Source: UBA12474 sp964549625 (GTDB taxonomy: Bacteria > Babelota > Babeliae > Babelales > Babelaceae). From it: a DNA stretch of 64,000 nucleotides. The translations under genes were made by a program, and so were the position numbers. Below, piece after piece: positions 32,477-41,853 of the stretch. How positions within the stretch are numbered: the stretch's first letter is position 1; each line of letters starts with the position of its first letter. Under the pieces are notes generated by a model. The model saw only the letters and a list, made by a program, of their open reading frames with translations. It was not told the DNA's origin and made no database searches. Location: positions 263,316 through 327,315 of the forward strand of contig CAZJVA010000001.1 of the NCBI GenBank assembly GCA_964549625.1. Reading direction: 5' to 3'.

Positions 32477-34438
32477 ATGAGTTTGGAACACGAACAGGGC
32501 TGTACCAAGCCCGCGAATAATCGGTATATAACGACGCCAATTTATTATGTAAACGCCAAGCCGCATCTGGGGACGTTCTATACGACGCTGCTTTCTGATG
32601 TTTTTAAGCGTTGGTACCAGATTCAAGGGGAACATACCTTTTTGTTAACGGGAACCGATGAACATGGCCAGAAAGTAGCTGAGGCAGCAGAAAAAGCAGG
32701 CATGACGCCGCAAGATTTTGTTGATCAGCTCGTTCCATCGTTTGTAGCGGTGTGGGATAGATATCAGATTGGGTATGATCACTTTATTAGAACAACAGAT
32801 CCGTCCCATATGCGCGCAGTACAGGGATGGTTACAGCGCCTGATTGATTCAGGGGATGTTTACAAAGATACCTACGTTGGTTGGTATGACCAGTCCCAAG
32901 AAGCTTTCTTGACAGAAAAAGATATGGAGTTTCGTCCGGGCGAAGAGGTGCCATATTCGCTTTTGTCTGGCAAACAGGCAACGAAAGTTAGCGAAGAGAG
33001 TTATTTCTTTCGGCTTTCCAAGTATCAAGATCGCTTGTTAGCCTGGTATCAAGAGCATCCTGAGTTTGTGGTACCCCATGAGCGGCTTCAAGAAGTCATA
33101 TCATTTGTCTCGTCGGGGCTCAAAGATCTTTCTATTTCGCGTCGTACGTTAACGTGGGGGGTTCCATTCCCGGGGGATGAGCATCATGTAACCTATGTTT
33201 GGGCTGATGCGCTTCTTAATTATGTAACGGGTATTGGGTATGACGCGTCTGGTTGTACCACGAAATGTCAGCAGTGGTGGCCAGCGGATATTCAGCTTAT
33301 GGCCAAAGATATCTTGCGTTTTCATGCTATTTATTGGCCGGCCTTTTTGATGGCGTCAGGCTTGCCGCTTCCCAAAACGTTATTGGTACATGGTTGGATT
33401 AAGGTTGATGGACAGAAGATGTCTAAGTCGATCGGTAATGTGGTCGATCCGCTCAAATTGGCGGAGGCGTATGGTGTTGACGCAGTACGCTACTATTTAA
33501 CGCGCTATTTGCCGATTACGCAGGATGCTACCTTTTCTACAGGCGATCTAGAGGCGCGCGTTACTACGGATTTGGTTAATGACTTGAGTAACTTGGTTCA
33601 TCGAACTATGATTCTGGCTCAAAAGCAGTCACTCGTTACGTTGAGTGGCCCCTATGCGTGGACAGATGCTGAAAAGAAGCTTAAGGCAGATGTTCAGCAG
33701 GCAATCAATGCCGCTTGCAATGAAATGGAGCGATTGTACCCGCATCAAGCGTATGCCGAAGTTTGGCGCGCCGTTGCGCGTGTGAATAGTTATATGCACG
33801 AACAAGCCCCGTGGAAGGTACTCAAAACAGATGAGCAGCGTTTTGTTACTATTATTGCGGCAGTTTGTCATGCTCTCACGCTTATCGGTGCCGTGATTTG
33901 GCCGGTTATGCCCTCGAGCATGGAGCGGCTATTTGGTGCGCTTGGTGTCCCCTTTGTGCCCGGGCGAAATATGCGCTCCTGGATCTGTAATGGTGCTTGG
34001 GATCTATCTTTTGTTTTGGCACCAGCAGAGCCACTTTTTACTCGATTAACAAACAAGGAACTGGTTGTGGAAGAAAAAAAACAGGAAACAGCGACCGCGG
34101 CGCCCGCTAATCAAATTGGGATAGAAGAATTTGCAAAGGTTGAGATCCATGTGGGTACCATTATCCAGGTGGAAGATATTCCCGGCTCAGAAAAGATCTA
34201 TCAATTGCAGGTAGACTTGGGTGAGCTTGGGGTGCGAACGATTTGTGCAGGGGTAAAAAAGTATTACACGACTGGTGAATTAACGGGGTTGCGTGCGATC
34301 TTTGTGACCAATCTACAGCCGCGTAAGCTTTTGGGGGTTCTATCTCACGGCATGATGCTTATGGCGACCAACGCTGAAGGTGTACCAACGATTGTTGCGC
34401 CTGCTGATGGGGTGTCGAATGGAACGCGTTTAAAATAA
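32477..34438 (+). CDS. metG: Methionyl-tRNA synthetase with C-terminal tRNA-binding domain
   Basis: 653 residues. The HIGH-type motif is PHLG within TPIYYVNAKPHLGT (about 18-31), and KMSKS is within DGQKMSKSIGN (about 310-320). The metal-knuckle cysteines common in this family are replaced (GWYDQSQEAF), as in zinc-free forms. The last 110 residues are an EMAP/Trbp111-type domain (VEIHVGTI to LSHGMMLMA) that binds tRNA. An AGTACCC/GGGTACT repeat lies in the leader before the ATG. Confidence 0.95.
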   Translation: MSLEHEQGCTKPANNRYITTPIYYVNAKPHLGTFYTTLLSDVFKRWYQIQGEHTFLLTGTDEHGQKVAEAAEKAGMTPQDFVDQLVPSFVAVWDRYQIGYDHFIRTTDPSHMRAVQGWLQRLIDSGDVYKDTYVGWYDQSQEAFLTEKDMEFRPGEEVPYSLLSGKQATKVSEESYFFRLSKYQDRLLAWYQEHPEFVVPHERLQEVISFVSSGLKDLSISRRTLTWGVPFPGDEHHVTYVWADALLNYVTGIGYDASGCTTKCQQWWPADIQLMAKDILRFHAIYWPAFLMASGLPLPKTLLVHGWIKVDGQKMSKSIGNVVDPLKLAEAYGVDAVRYYLTRYLPITQDATFSTGDLEARVTTDLVNDLSNLVHRTMILAQKQSLVTLSGPYAWTDAEKKLKADVQQAINAACNEMERLYPHQAYAEVWRAVARVNSYMHEQAPWKVLKTDEQRFVTIIAAVCHALTLIGAVIWPVMPSSMERLFGALGVPFVPGRNMRSWICNGAWDLSFVLAPAEPLFTRLTNKELVVEEKKQETATAAPANQIGIEEFAKVEIHVGTIIQVEDIPGSEKIYQLQVDLGELGVRTICAGVKKYYTTGELTGLRAIFVTNLQPRKLLGVLSHGMMLMATNAEGVPTIVAPADGVSNGTRLK

Positions 34439-34455
34439 CTAGCTAAGAAAATGGT

Positions 34456-34489
34456 GAGGACGGAATAAGAATCCGTCCTCCTATTTTTT
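34456..34489 (+). terminator. Terminator between metG and the convergent coiled-coil gene
   Basis: Perfect 9-bp stem GAGGACGGA/TCCGTCCTC, 7-nt loop, then TATTTTTT on the plus strand. It also lies just after the minus-strand stop at 34500, so it could serve both genes, though the minus side has a weaker T-run. Confidence 0.9.
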
Positions 34490-34499
34490 GGGGCTCTCA

Positions 34500-37229
34500 C
34501 TAACTCCCAAATACTGATGCATCAAGTGCGTTGTTAGTATTTGGGTTTTTTAGTTCTGCTAGTTCTTCAATCTTACTTTTCAATTCTTTTAGTAAAAATG
34601 GACTTTGTATCTCTGTTTGGGCTTTTCTGTTGTTTGTTTTAATAAATTGGCCATAGTTTTCGGGGTAGAGTTCTTTGACGACTTCGTTGTGCCAGGTGAC
34701 GGGATCTTGCTTGAGGGTTTTTTCGTATGACCCAATAGCATGTAAAGTTTTGAGTCGGCGAAGCTGGTATTGCTGTTCAAGTTCGGCTTTGTCTGAGTCG
34801 TCAAATTTTATTTGTTTGCCTACGATCTTAGCGTAATATTCTGCCGTTTCATTGGCAAGGGTGTTGATCGGAATTTCGTTACCCACACGATCTTCAAGAT
34901 TTTCGTGATGCTCGTAAAATTGGTTAATGTACTGGCCTTGTTTGGAGTTTTCTGAAAGCTTGTTTTTGAGAACAAAGATTGGACGCGGATCTTTACTCTG
35001 TTTTTTGCAAACGTCGAGAATGTGTTTTGGGATACGTTCTTTGTTGTATTCAAGTGCATCGTCATGACTATGGGCGAGTCCCGCTTTTGCTAGCCATTTC
35101 CACGTCTGTGCGAAGACAAAATCGGCACCGTGGTTTACTAGGTCTTTGCTGGAATATTTTTCTGGTTTGAATAGATAAAATGTTCTACCTTCTTGCTCAG
35201 CTTTCATGAACAGAAGGGTGCGCATACCGACGGGTAAGAATAGTTGTGCGTTGTCCTGCCAGAAAAGAGGATTCTGCTGCGTTGACCAGATATCAAGTCC
35301 GTAGATTTCTTGTTCGGAAAATCCTTCTTTTGCTTGTAGATGGGAGGCCATACGTGTGTACTTATTGTTTCGTGCTGATAAAAGATCGAAAAGAATTTTG
35401 CCTTTGTTTTTTTCTGTAAGAACGAAGGAGAACTCTTCTGGCCCGGTGCGGACTGGTGAAGTGAGTAATCCTTGGTAGTACATATACCAGAGCAGTTGGG
35501 TGATCTCTTGATCTTTTAGCTCTTTGGTTTCATCTGAAAGATCTTTCCAGAGCACGGCGCCTTTTTGAATATTTTTGAATATTGTTTCGGCTATATATGC
35601 CATCCTAATTTGTTGCTCTTCTTTGTTTAGCTCTTTTTTGTAGTTGGGGCCATTGGTGCGTCGTAGATATTTTTCTCCATATAATTTTATATGGTACATA
35701 AGTCTTTTCCAGCCAACGGTTTGACCTTGAAGTTCTTGTAGTTCAGGTGAGGTTGTAAGGCCCGAAAGCATGACGGATTTTGATAGATCACCAGTGCTTT
35801 CGTTAAACTGTAACAGCTCTTCATACAGCACAATGAAATTTTTGCTGGTCTGCCAGGCTGTTGTCCAAATAGCATCTGCTTGCCCTTTGGGTAGTAATGT
35901 TATCTCTGCGGCGTAGGTGAGTAATTGGTTGAATTGTTTTGCCCAGTAGTAAAAGTCGCTATAATCTTCTAGTTTTTTGATTCGTTCTTCGCAGGTGCTT
36001 ACTGATTGCAGATTCCTATAAAGCTCATCTTCACTTGGTTGTAGAGCGTTAAAGTTTGGTGAGGCAAAGTATTTGATAAGTTCTGCTGCCAGATCTTTTT
36101 CGACTGTTAATTTTTCAAGGGCTTCTACTTGTTGCTCAATTTGGCCTTTTTGTTGATTAATTTTGGTGTTCTGCTCTATGAGTTTGTTTCCAAGGGACTC
36201 TTGGTTGTCTGGTGCTTGTAATATGCTTAGGTCAAGTGTATTTTGTTCTTCAAGTTTTGTAATTTTTTGTTGCAGTTGGTCAATTGCCTGTTGTTGTTCT
36301 GATTTTAGCTGCTTATACAATTTCTTGGAGTTTTCTAGATTCAAAGCTAGCTGTTTAATTTCCAATTCTTTTTCATTCAGCTGTTGAGCTGCCTTTTGCT
36401 GTTGTTGTTGCAACTCTCTGGCCACTTTTTCCTGTTTTTGAAGTAGTTCTGTTTTTTCCCCGAGCGTCTTTTGGGTTTCGGCAAGCTGGGTTTTGATTTC
36501 TTCAAGTTTAGCGGCGTTTTCTTCGGAAAGCTTTTCTTTTTCTTTCTCTAGTTCTTGGATCCGGTTTTGCAGCTTTGTGGCTTCTTCTTGGGCCTTTTTC
36601 GCCTCTTGCTCCAATTTGGTTTTTTCCATTCCAGCTTGGGTTAATGCCTCTTGCTGTTGTTTTTGCAACTCTTTGGCCGCTTTTTCTAGCTCTGTTTTTT
36701 CTTCGAGCGTCTTTTGGGCTTCTTTGAGTTCTTTTTCGATTTCTTCAAGTTTAGCGGCGTTTTCTTCGGAAAGCTTTTCTTTTTCTTTCTCTAGTTCTTG
36801 GATCCGGTCTTGAAGCTTTGTGGCTTCTTCGTGGGTTGTTTCCTTGCCTTGCTCTGTTTCTTTGATCTTTTTATTGAGATCTTCGATCTGTTGGTTTTGT
36901 TGTTCGATTTGGTTGTTAAGTCTTTCGAGTTCAGTGTTTTGTGATGCTCGTTTGAGCAGCTGGTTTTGCAATGATTCCATTTTGTTTAGGTCGTAGATTG
37001 TTGCACCGAGGAGGGCGATGCCGCTTATAGCAATGAGAGCACTGCTTAGATACGGATGGTCGCCAATTCTTTTGATCAAGCGGTCTGTCGGTCCCCATGT
37101 TTTGGGTACAAGAATAAGCTGATCGATGGGTTTTTGAGTTAGTGCGTGTAGTTGTTGCTCAGCCAGCGCGACGATTGGTGTGATAGCCATAAATAAAGGC
37201 AATAGGACGTGTAGTGATTTAATTTTCAT
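34500..37229 (-). CDS. Large coiled-coil envelope protein with an internal duplication
   Basis: 909 residues. A signal peptide (about 1-23, ending ALA) is followed by a short segment with HPYL and a membrane helix (about 58-80), then a long coiled coil (about 80-365) of Glu, Lys and Gln heptads, and a C-terminal half (about 365-909) that looks globular and mixed helical. Two coiled-coil units beginning EEATKLQ repeat 81 residues apart and are almost identical at DNA level. The C-terminal half has no family that I recognise. Periplasmic or surface location is inferred from the signal and anchor. Confidence 0.65.
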   Translation of the reverse strand: MKIKSLHVLLPLFMAITPIVALAEQQLHALTQKPIDQLILVPKTWGPTDRLIKRIGDHPYLSSALIAISGIALLGATIYDLNKMESLQNQLLKRASQNTELERLNNQIEQQNQQIEDLNKKIKETEQGKETTHEEATKLQDRIQELEKEKEKLSEENAAKLEEIEKELKEAQKTLEEKTELEKAAKELQKQQQEALTQAGMEKTKLEQEAKKAQEEATKLQNRIQELEKEKEKLSEENAAKLEEIKTQLAETQKTLGEKTELLQKQEKVARELQQQQQKAAQQLNEKELEIKQLALNLENSKKLYKQLKSEQQQAIDQLQQKITKLEEQNTLDLSILQAPDNQESLGNKLIEQNTKINQQKGQIEQQVEALEKLTVEKDLAAELIKYFASPNFNALQPSEDELYRNLQSVSTCEERIKKLEDYSDFYYWAKQFNQLLTYAAEITLLPKGQADAIWTTAWQTSKNFIVLYEELLQFNESTGDLSKSVMLSGLTTSPELQELQGQTVGWKRLMYHIKLYGEKYLRRTNGPNYKKELNKEEQQIRMAYIAETIFKNIQKGAVLWKDLSDETKELKDQEITQLLWYMYYQGLLTSPVRTGPEEFSFVLTEKNKGKILFDLLSARNNKYTRMASHLQAKEGFSEQEIYGLDIWSTQQNPLFWQDNAQLFLPVGMRTLLFMKAEQEGRTFYLFKPEKYSSKDLVNHGADFVFAQTWKWLAKAGLAHSHDDALEYNKERIPKHILDVCKKQSKDPRPIFVLKNKLSENSKQGQYINQFYEHHENLEDRVGNEIPINTLANETAEYYAKIVGKQIKFDDSDKAELEQQYQLRRLKTLHAIGSYEKTLKQDPVTWHNEVVKELYPENYGQFIKTNNRKAQTEIQSPFLLKELKSKIEELAELKNPNTNNALDASVFGS
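36495..36830 (-). repeat. Near-identical 93-bp direct repeat within a 243-bp tandem unit
   Basis: Copies at 36495-36587 and 36738-36830 differ at only two of 93 positions and are offset by 243 bp (81 codons, in frame). The flanking parts of the 243-bp unit are also similar but more diverged. This is a recent in-frame duplication in the coiled coil of the 909-residue protein. Confidence 0.85.
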
Positions 37230-37404
37230 AGGTTCTCCGCGATTAAATTTTTGAAGGGCTGACTTGGCAAAGTAATGTCAAGTACCAAAACTTATTAGTG
37301 TTTCAAATATAAAATATCAAAATGACGGAGTTTGTCAAAAAAAGAACGGGGAGGTTAGCCGTTATGCTGAGCCCTGAACCTAAATTTTCCATTCGCTTGG
37401 TCGT

Positions 37405-38148
37405 TTAAATATACAGTTTTGGTTGATGTGAGGCTGGGTTTTCGAATATCTGTAAGACTGCCTGTTGCATCTTTGTTTCCTCAGAGGATAGTTTTTTATT
37501 TCTTCTTTTGTTTGTCTTTTTTTTGTTAGACGTTTTGTTTTTTATTGTTTGATTTGCACACGGGGCTTTGGTGATGATATCAGTGATATTTTGTGTTTCG
37601 AAGGATTCTTCTTTGTTTTTTTCTTCTTTTTCGTAGTCACTTGTTTCGATGAGTTCTTCCTCTATTTGGGTGTTTTCATCGCGGTTGTCTGGGATTGTTG
37701 AAATTTTTGTGTTGTTTGCCAGGTTATGGTCGTCTTCTATTTCTTTTTCTTCTTCTTCTTCTTCTTCAATTACTTGGTTGCTGCTGTCAAGCTTGTTTTC
37801 GCTTTGGTTTTCGATTTTTTCTTCTTCAAATTTGTTGTTTTTATCGTTGATTTCATTTGATGTTTTCTCCTTTTGTTTTTTAAGAAGCCAGATGGTGCTT
37901 GCCATTGCGGTTGCTCCAGCGGCTAGGAGAAGTGACTTAATGAGGTATGGATGAGCTTGTATTAGCCCTAAGTCTTTAACAGATGTTATTTTTGTGGTGG
38001 GAAGTTGCTGGGTTTTTAGAGTCACGACAGGCTTTGCCAGTTTTTGGATAGGCGTTGCGGGCTTCTTGCTCAAAAAGAAGGCCACAGAGTTTTGGGGGAT
38101 GGTCAAAAGAGACAAAAAAACATATCCGAGGGCGGCTAAATAATTCAT
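37405..38148 (-). CDS. Membrane-anchored acidic/basic low-complexity protein
   Basis: 247 residues. An N-terminal signal-like segment (about 1-24), a HPYL motif and membrane helix (about 66-90), an acidic stretch with a run of Glu (about 105-185), then a basic tail (KKKTNKRRNKK) and a short end. The HPYL-plus-helix module matches that of the 909-residue protein encoded just downstream, and the order on the minus strand is this gene first. No family is recognised. Its low-complexity region makes homology calls unsafe. Confidence 0.55.
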   Translation of the reverse strand: MNYLAALGYVFLSLLTIPQNSVAFFLSKKPATPIQKLAKPVVTLKTQQLPTTKITSVKDLGLIQAHPYLIKSLLLAAGATAMASTIWLLKKQKEKTSNEINDKNNKFEEEKIENQSENKLDSSNQVIEEEEEEEKEIEDDHNLANNTKISTIPDNRDENTQIEEELIETSDYEKEEKNKEESFETQNITDIITKAPCANQTIKNKTSNKKKTNKRRNKKLSSEETKMQQAVLQIFENPASHQPKLYI

Positions 38149-38282
38149 TTCTTCTCCACACTTTTACTAGTATCTAAACTTTATCGATTAGGAAACAGAG
38201 CAACCGTCGACGGGTGTAAACCCAAAGACTTGTTATATTTCTCATATGAAATTAGTTTAATTCAGCAAGGATAAAAGTCAAT

Positions 38283-40544
38283 TTATTCAATTGCTTCGGT
38301 TTTGCTAAATCCGCATTCTCGGTTTGGGCAGGTCAATTTTCGGATCCCATCTTTTTCGAGTTTGAGAAGGTACGGGCTCATGCACTGGGGGCAATTCTCT
38401 TCTAGAATGTCTCCAGAGATAGAAAATTTGCATGCGGGGTAGCTTTGGCAAGACCAGAATACTTTACCTTTCCAAGATCGGCGGACGAGTGGCGCTTGTT
38501 TACATCCTGGACACATAAATTTAGTTGTCTCTTGTTTGATGTATTTACAGTCAGGGTACCCCGAACATGAGGTAAATTCTCCAAATCGGCCTACTCGTTT
38601 TTGAAGCGGTTTGTTGCATTTTGGGCAGAGCTCTTCGAGTAGTTCGGGTTCTTTTTTTTCTACCAGGGTTATGCGACCGTCTTCCTCGCGTTTAAATGGG
38701 GAGGAAAATGTACACTCCGGGTATCCCGGGCAGCCTGCAAAGGCGCCAGCGCGGCCGAAACGAATAACGAGGTTTTGTTTTTTGCATGTGGGGCAGAGAA
38801 TATTAGTTGGTTCTACTGGACGCTCAACATTTTCGCCGGCAAATTTTTCGAGGTCTTGAGAAAACTCATGATAAAACTCGCGCAGGAGTGCGTCCCGCTC
38901 AAGGTTTCCTTGAGCTACTTTATCAAGGTCTTCTTCCATGTGAGCAGTAAATGCTACATCCATAATCTTGGGAAGGTTTGCATCAAGGAGCTTGGTTACA
39001 GCAAAACCGAGCTCTGTGGGAATAAAGCGTTTGCGTTTATCCAGTTCGGTATATGAACGAAGTTGGATTGTTTTGAGAATCGTTGCGTACGTCGAGGGCC
39101 GTCCGATACGTTCTTTTTCTAATTCTTTAACCAATGATGCTTCGGTATAGCGAGGAGGTGCTTGAGTAAAATGTTGTTTTGGTTCAACAGTAGTTAAGCC
39201 AACTTCCATCTGTTCGCGCATCTCTGCTGGTATTTTGCTATTCTTTTCTTCCTCTTCGTCTTCGTCCTGGGCGGAGTATGCTTTGAGAAAGCCATCAAAT
39301 AAGAGCGTAGAACCGGTAGCTTTGAAGGTGAATGTGCCCCCGGTAATTGTTACGGCACGCTGCGCATATTCGGCGGGCTTCATCTGGCAGGCAATAAAGC
39401 GTTTCCAGATAAGTTGATATAGTTTAAATAGGTCTGCATCAAGGTGCCGTTGGACTGATTCAGGAGTTTGGGTGGCATCAATGGGGCGGATAGCTTCGTG
39501 CGCGTCTTGCGCTTTGTCCTTAGAATATACCAGTGCTTTGGTGGGGAGGTACTCTTTGCCAAAGATCTTGGTTATAAATTTTCGCGCTTGATCTAAGGCG
39601 CTTTGGGCGATGCGCAAGGAGTCGGTTCGCATATAGGTGATCAGTGCAACCGGTGTTCCTTTATCCTCGAGCGGTATACCCTCGTAGAGCTGCTGGGCCA
39701 GTGACATTGTTTTTTGGACAGAAAAGCCAAGCTGATTGTAGGCGGCTTGCTGCAAGGTACTAGTCATAAAGGGTGGCGCAGCCTTTTTTTGGCGTTTGGA
39801 ATCTTTAATGCTGGTTATTTGGTAGGCGCATTCGCGTAATTTAGGTAAAAGCTTTTCAACTTCTTCTTTTGTTTTTAATTCAGCTTTTTTGCGACCGATT
39901 GTGGTGAGTGATGCAGCGAGTGTCGCATTGTCGGCTGTTGCAAATAGACCGGTTACACTCCAATATTCCTCGGGAACAAATGCGCGAATTTCTTCTTCTC
40001 GTCTGCAAATGAGTTTGAGCGCAACTGATTGAACACGGCCTGCAGAAAGACCTTTTTGTAGTTTGCGCCAGAGTATAGGAGAAACTTGGTAGCCAACCCA
40101 GCGATCGAGAACGCGGCGCGCTTGTTGTGCCGCAACTTTGTCGAGGTCCACGCTGCTTGGGTGTTGTACAGCATCTTCAATAGCTGATTTGGTGATCTCA
40201 TTGAATGTAATGCGATGGATAGCTTTAGGATTTTTCATTACTTTGGCAACTTCTTCGCCAATGTGCCAGGCAATTAGCTCTCCTTCGCGGTCAGGGTCAG
40301 GGGCAAGATAGACGGCATCCGCACGCGAAGCTTCTTTGCAGATATCACTGATAACGCGGTCCTTTTTCTCGAGCGGTTCGTAGGTCAATTGAATTTGACC
40401 TTTCTCTGGTATCGCTACACCAAGCTCTTTTTTGGGGAGATCTTTGATGTGGCCCATTGTTGAAAGAACTTTAAAATCGCTTCCCAAAAACTTACTGATA
40501 GTCTTTGTTTTTGCTGGTGATTCCACAATTAAAATTTTTTTCAT
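38283..40544 (-). CDS. topA: DNA topoisomerase I
   Basis: Type IA topoisomerase, relaxing negative supercoils. 753 residues: Toprim domain (VESPAKTKTI, DPDREGE near 83-89), catalytic Y304 in ITYMRTDS, and four C-terminal zinc ribbons (CPTC, CPKC, CPGC and CPQC, each with a distal Cys pair). The complete set of zinc modules suggests full relaxation activity. The ATG at 40544 begins the conserved KKILIVESP. Promoter elements lie 65-95 nt upstream. Confidence 0.96.
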   Translation of the reverse strand: MKKILIVESPAKTKTISKFLGSDFKVLSTMGHIKDLPKKELGVAIPEKGQIQLTYEPLEKKDRVISDICKEASRADAVYLAPDPDREGELIAWHIGEEVAKVMKNPKAIHRITFNEITKSAIEDAVQHPSSVDLDKVAAQQARRVLDRWVGYQVSPILWRKLQKGLSAGRVQSVALKLICRREEEIRAFVPEEYWSVTGLFATADNATLAASLTTIGRKKAELKTKEEVEKLLPKLRECAYQITSIKDSKRQKKAAPPFMTSTLQQAAYNQLGFSVQKTMSLAQQLYEGIPLEDKGTPVALITYMRTDSLRIAQSALDQARKFITKIFGKEYLPTKALVYSKDKAQDAHEAIRPIDATQTPESVQRHLDADLFKLYQLIWKRFIACQMKPAEYAQRAVTITGGTFTFKATGSTLLFDGFLKAYSAQDEDEEEEKNSKIPAEMREQMEVGLTTVEPKQHFTQAPPRYTEASLVKELEKERIGRPSTYATILKTIQLRSYTELDKRKRFIPTELGFAVTKLLDANLPKIMDVAFTAHMEEDLDKVAQGNLERDALLREFYHEFSQDLEKFAGENVERPVEPTNILCPTCKKQNLVIRFGRAGAFAGCPGYPECTFSSPFKREEDGRITLVEKKEPELLEELCPKCNKPLQKRVGRFGEFTSCSGYPDCKYIKQETTKFMCPGCKQAPLVRRSWKGKVFWSCQSYPACKFSISGDILEENCPQCMSPYLLKLEKDGIRKLTCPNRECGFSKTEAIE

Positions 40545-40880
40545 GACCCTCTGAGTATCCTCTCCGAATGCTTAAATATCGATCCTTGTTATTATTGTTA
40601 TATCTTCATATCTATACATAGTATTGACTAAAAGTCAAAGGTATTTCGTTTTTTTACCTGAAAAGCATTTTGAAAAAACAGGTTTTAATGTCTAGGTGCC
40701 GGCGTTTTCTAAGATCATACAATGTTTTCTTGGTCCTTGGCCGGTGTGGGAATGCGGTGAACTTTCTTGTTAGGTTGCTCTAATGAAGGGCTTTGTTGGC
40801 TTGGGAGGCTTACTCGTTGTGTTTCTCGGGCCATATGTGGTAGGGTGCAGCAAGTGAGTTTTAGGTTTGGGAGAGAAGAG
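40545..40880 (-). promoter_or_regulatory. Divergent intergenic region with topA promoter and palindrome
   Basis: This 336-nt stretch holds no convincing gene. On the minus strand TTGACT (40633-40638) and TATAGA (40611-40616, spacer 16) form the likely topA promoter. The -35 is one arm of a perfect palindrome TTGACTAAAAGTCAA (40624-40638), a candidate operator. The right half would hold the promoter of the plus-strand gene at 40881, but I could not single one out. Confidence 0.5.
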
Positions 40881-41549
40881 ATGAATGTGCGTGTTGTGGG
40901 GGCTTTGTGGCTCCAGGAGGTAAAAAGTTTTTTTTCACCCATGTGGTGGGCTCGTTTTTTATTCTTCACTTGGCGGCGGCTCGTACGTATTTGGCGAAGT
41001 CCGTATTTTTTGTTGACGGTAGTCTGGATTCAGGTGATTTGTATTTGGGGTGGGGTTGCTCCACTACAGGTCGGATGTTTTTGCTTTGACCCGTCAATGA
41101 TGGGTGTTATGCGTATTGCGCTTGGCCTTGTACAACTATGGTATTTTTATCTATTAATTATGTTATCGCGCGTATCGCTGTATCCTCCAATTCCTGAAGC
41201 GTTTCGTCGCATTGAAAAAGAGCGTGGTGTGGCGTGGCTTGTGCAACTCTTGGTGCCTTGCTTCTTTTTTATTTTTTTGCTTGATATTCCGCTTGTTTGG
41301 CCACTTTGTTGCTTTTGGGCTCTGGTTGCGGCAGATAGTCGATTTTTGGGAGTAGGCTTCCTGTGGCAGCTTTCGTCTTGTGCTCTTTACTGGGTTATAC
41401 GGCACCTTCCTATTTGCCTGTTGTTGGTGATAGCTGTGTATTGGTTGGCATATTGGTTTGGCAGCGCTCTTATTCTTTATTTTGTTCTATTGCCATTCTT
41501 TTTTGCCGCCATGAGTGTTGTGTATACGCAGGGTCATTTGCAGGGATAG
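40881..41549 (+). CDS. Hypothetical integral membrane protein
   Basis: 222 residues from the ATG at 40881, preceded by GGGAGAGAAGAG. About five membrane segments (about 40-60, 70-95, 125-150, 150-170, 185-215) rich in Phe, Trp and Cys. There are no charged residues inside the segments that suggest a carrier mechanism and no family is recognised. It is a single gene ended by a bidirectional terminator. Confidence 0.6.
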   Translation: MNVRVVGALWLQEVKSFFSPMWWARFLFFTWRRLVRIWRSPYFLLTVVWIQVICIWGGVAPLQVGCFCFDPSMMGVMRIALGLVQLWYFYLLIMLSRVSLYPPIPEAFRRIEKERGVAWLVQLLVPCFFFIFLLDIPLVWPLCCFWALVAADSRFLGVGFLWQLSSCALYWVIRHLPICLLLVIAVYWLAYWFGSALILYFVLLPFFFAAMSVVYTQGHLQG

Positions 41550-41560
41550 GTAGATTTTCG

Positions 41561-41602
41561 AATAAGGGCGGAACAGAAATTCTCTGTTCCACCCTTATTT
41601 TT
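41561..41602. terminator. Bidirectional terminator
   Basis: Arms AATAAGGG-c-GGAACAG and CTGTTCC-a-CCCTTATT pair around a 7-nt loop, with T5 at the plus-strand side. It lies between two convergent stops (41549 and 41605). Confidence 0.88.
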
Positions 41603-41604
41603 GA

Positions 41605-41808
41605 TTACTTAAGTTCTTCGGTCTCTGTAGTTGGAGTCATTGGGTTTTCAGGGAGATCTTCTTGAACTTGTGTTGTTGCTATTTCAACAACTTCAGTTGT
41701 TGGTAATGCTTCAGGTGTAGCTTCTTTTTTATCTGCCTTGAAGAATGAGCATGCAGGTGCAACTAAAAGTAGACCAAGGAGCAGACCAAGGGTAAGTTTG
41801 TTGTTCAT
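41605..41808 (-). CDS. Small lipoprotein
   Basis: 67 residues or fewer, from the ATG at 41808 (AAGGA upstream). The lipobox is VAPAC after a leucine-rich signal, and the short mature tail is rich in Thr, Glu and Pro. It follows lon by 45 nt on the same strand and may share its transcript. Function is unknown; the tail is too short and acidic to carry a known domain. Confidence 0.6.
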   Translation of the reverse strand: MNNKLTLGLLLGLLLVAPACSFFKADKKEATPEALPTTEVVEIATTQVQEDLPENPMTPTTETEELK

Positions 41809-41853
41809 AAACAAGTCCTTTTGTATAAAAAACACCCGCGTACGGGTACCATT

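Noticed and set aside
32890..32940. Missing zinc-knuckle cysteines in MetRS as a defect
   Set aside because: Zinc-free MetRS forms are common and all catalytic motifs are present.
36163..36813. Serine/phenylalanine-rich reading frames opposite the coiled-coil gene
   Set aside because: These are antisense shadows of Glu/Lys/Gln codons and have no ribosome sites.
34500..37229. Coiled-coil protein as an SMC or RmuC homologue
   Set aside because: It has a signal peptide and no Walker motifs or nuclease core; the similarity is only of heptads.
37649..37954. Serine-rich plus-strand frame opposite the acidic protein
   Set aside because: It is the reverse reading of the poly-Glu stretch.
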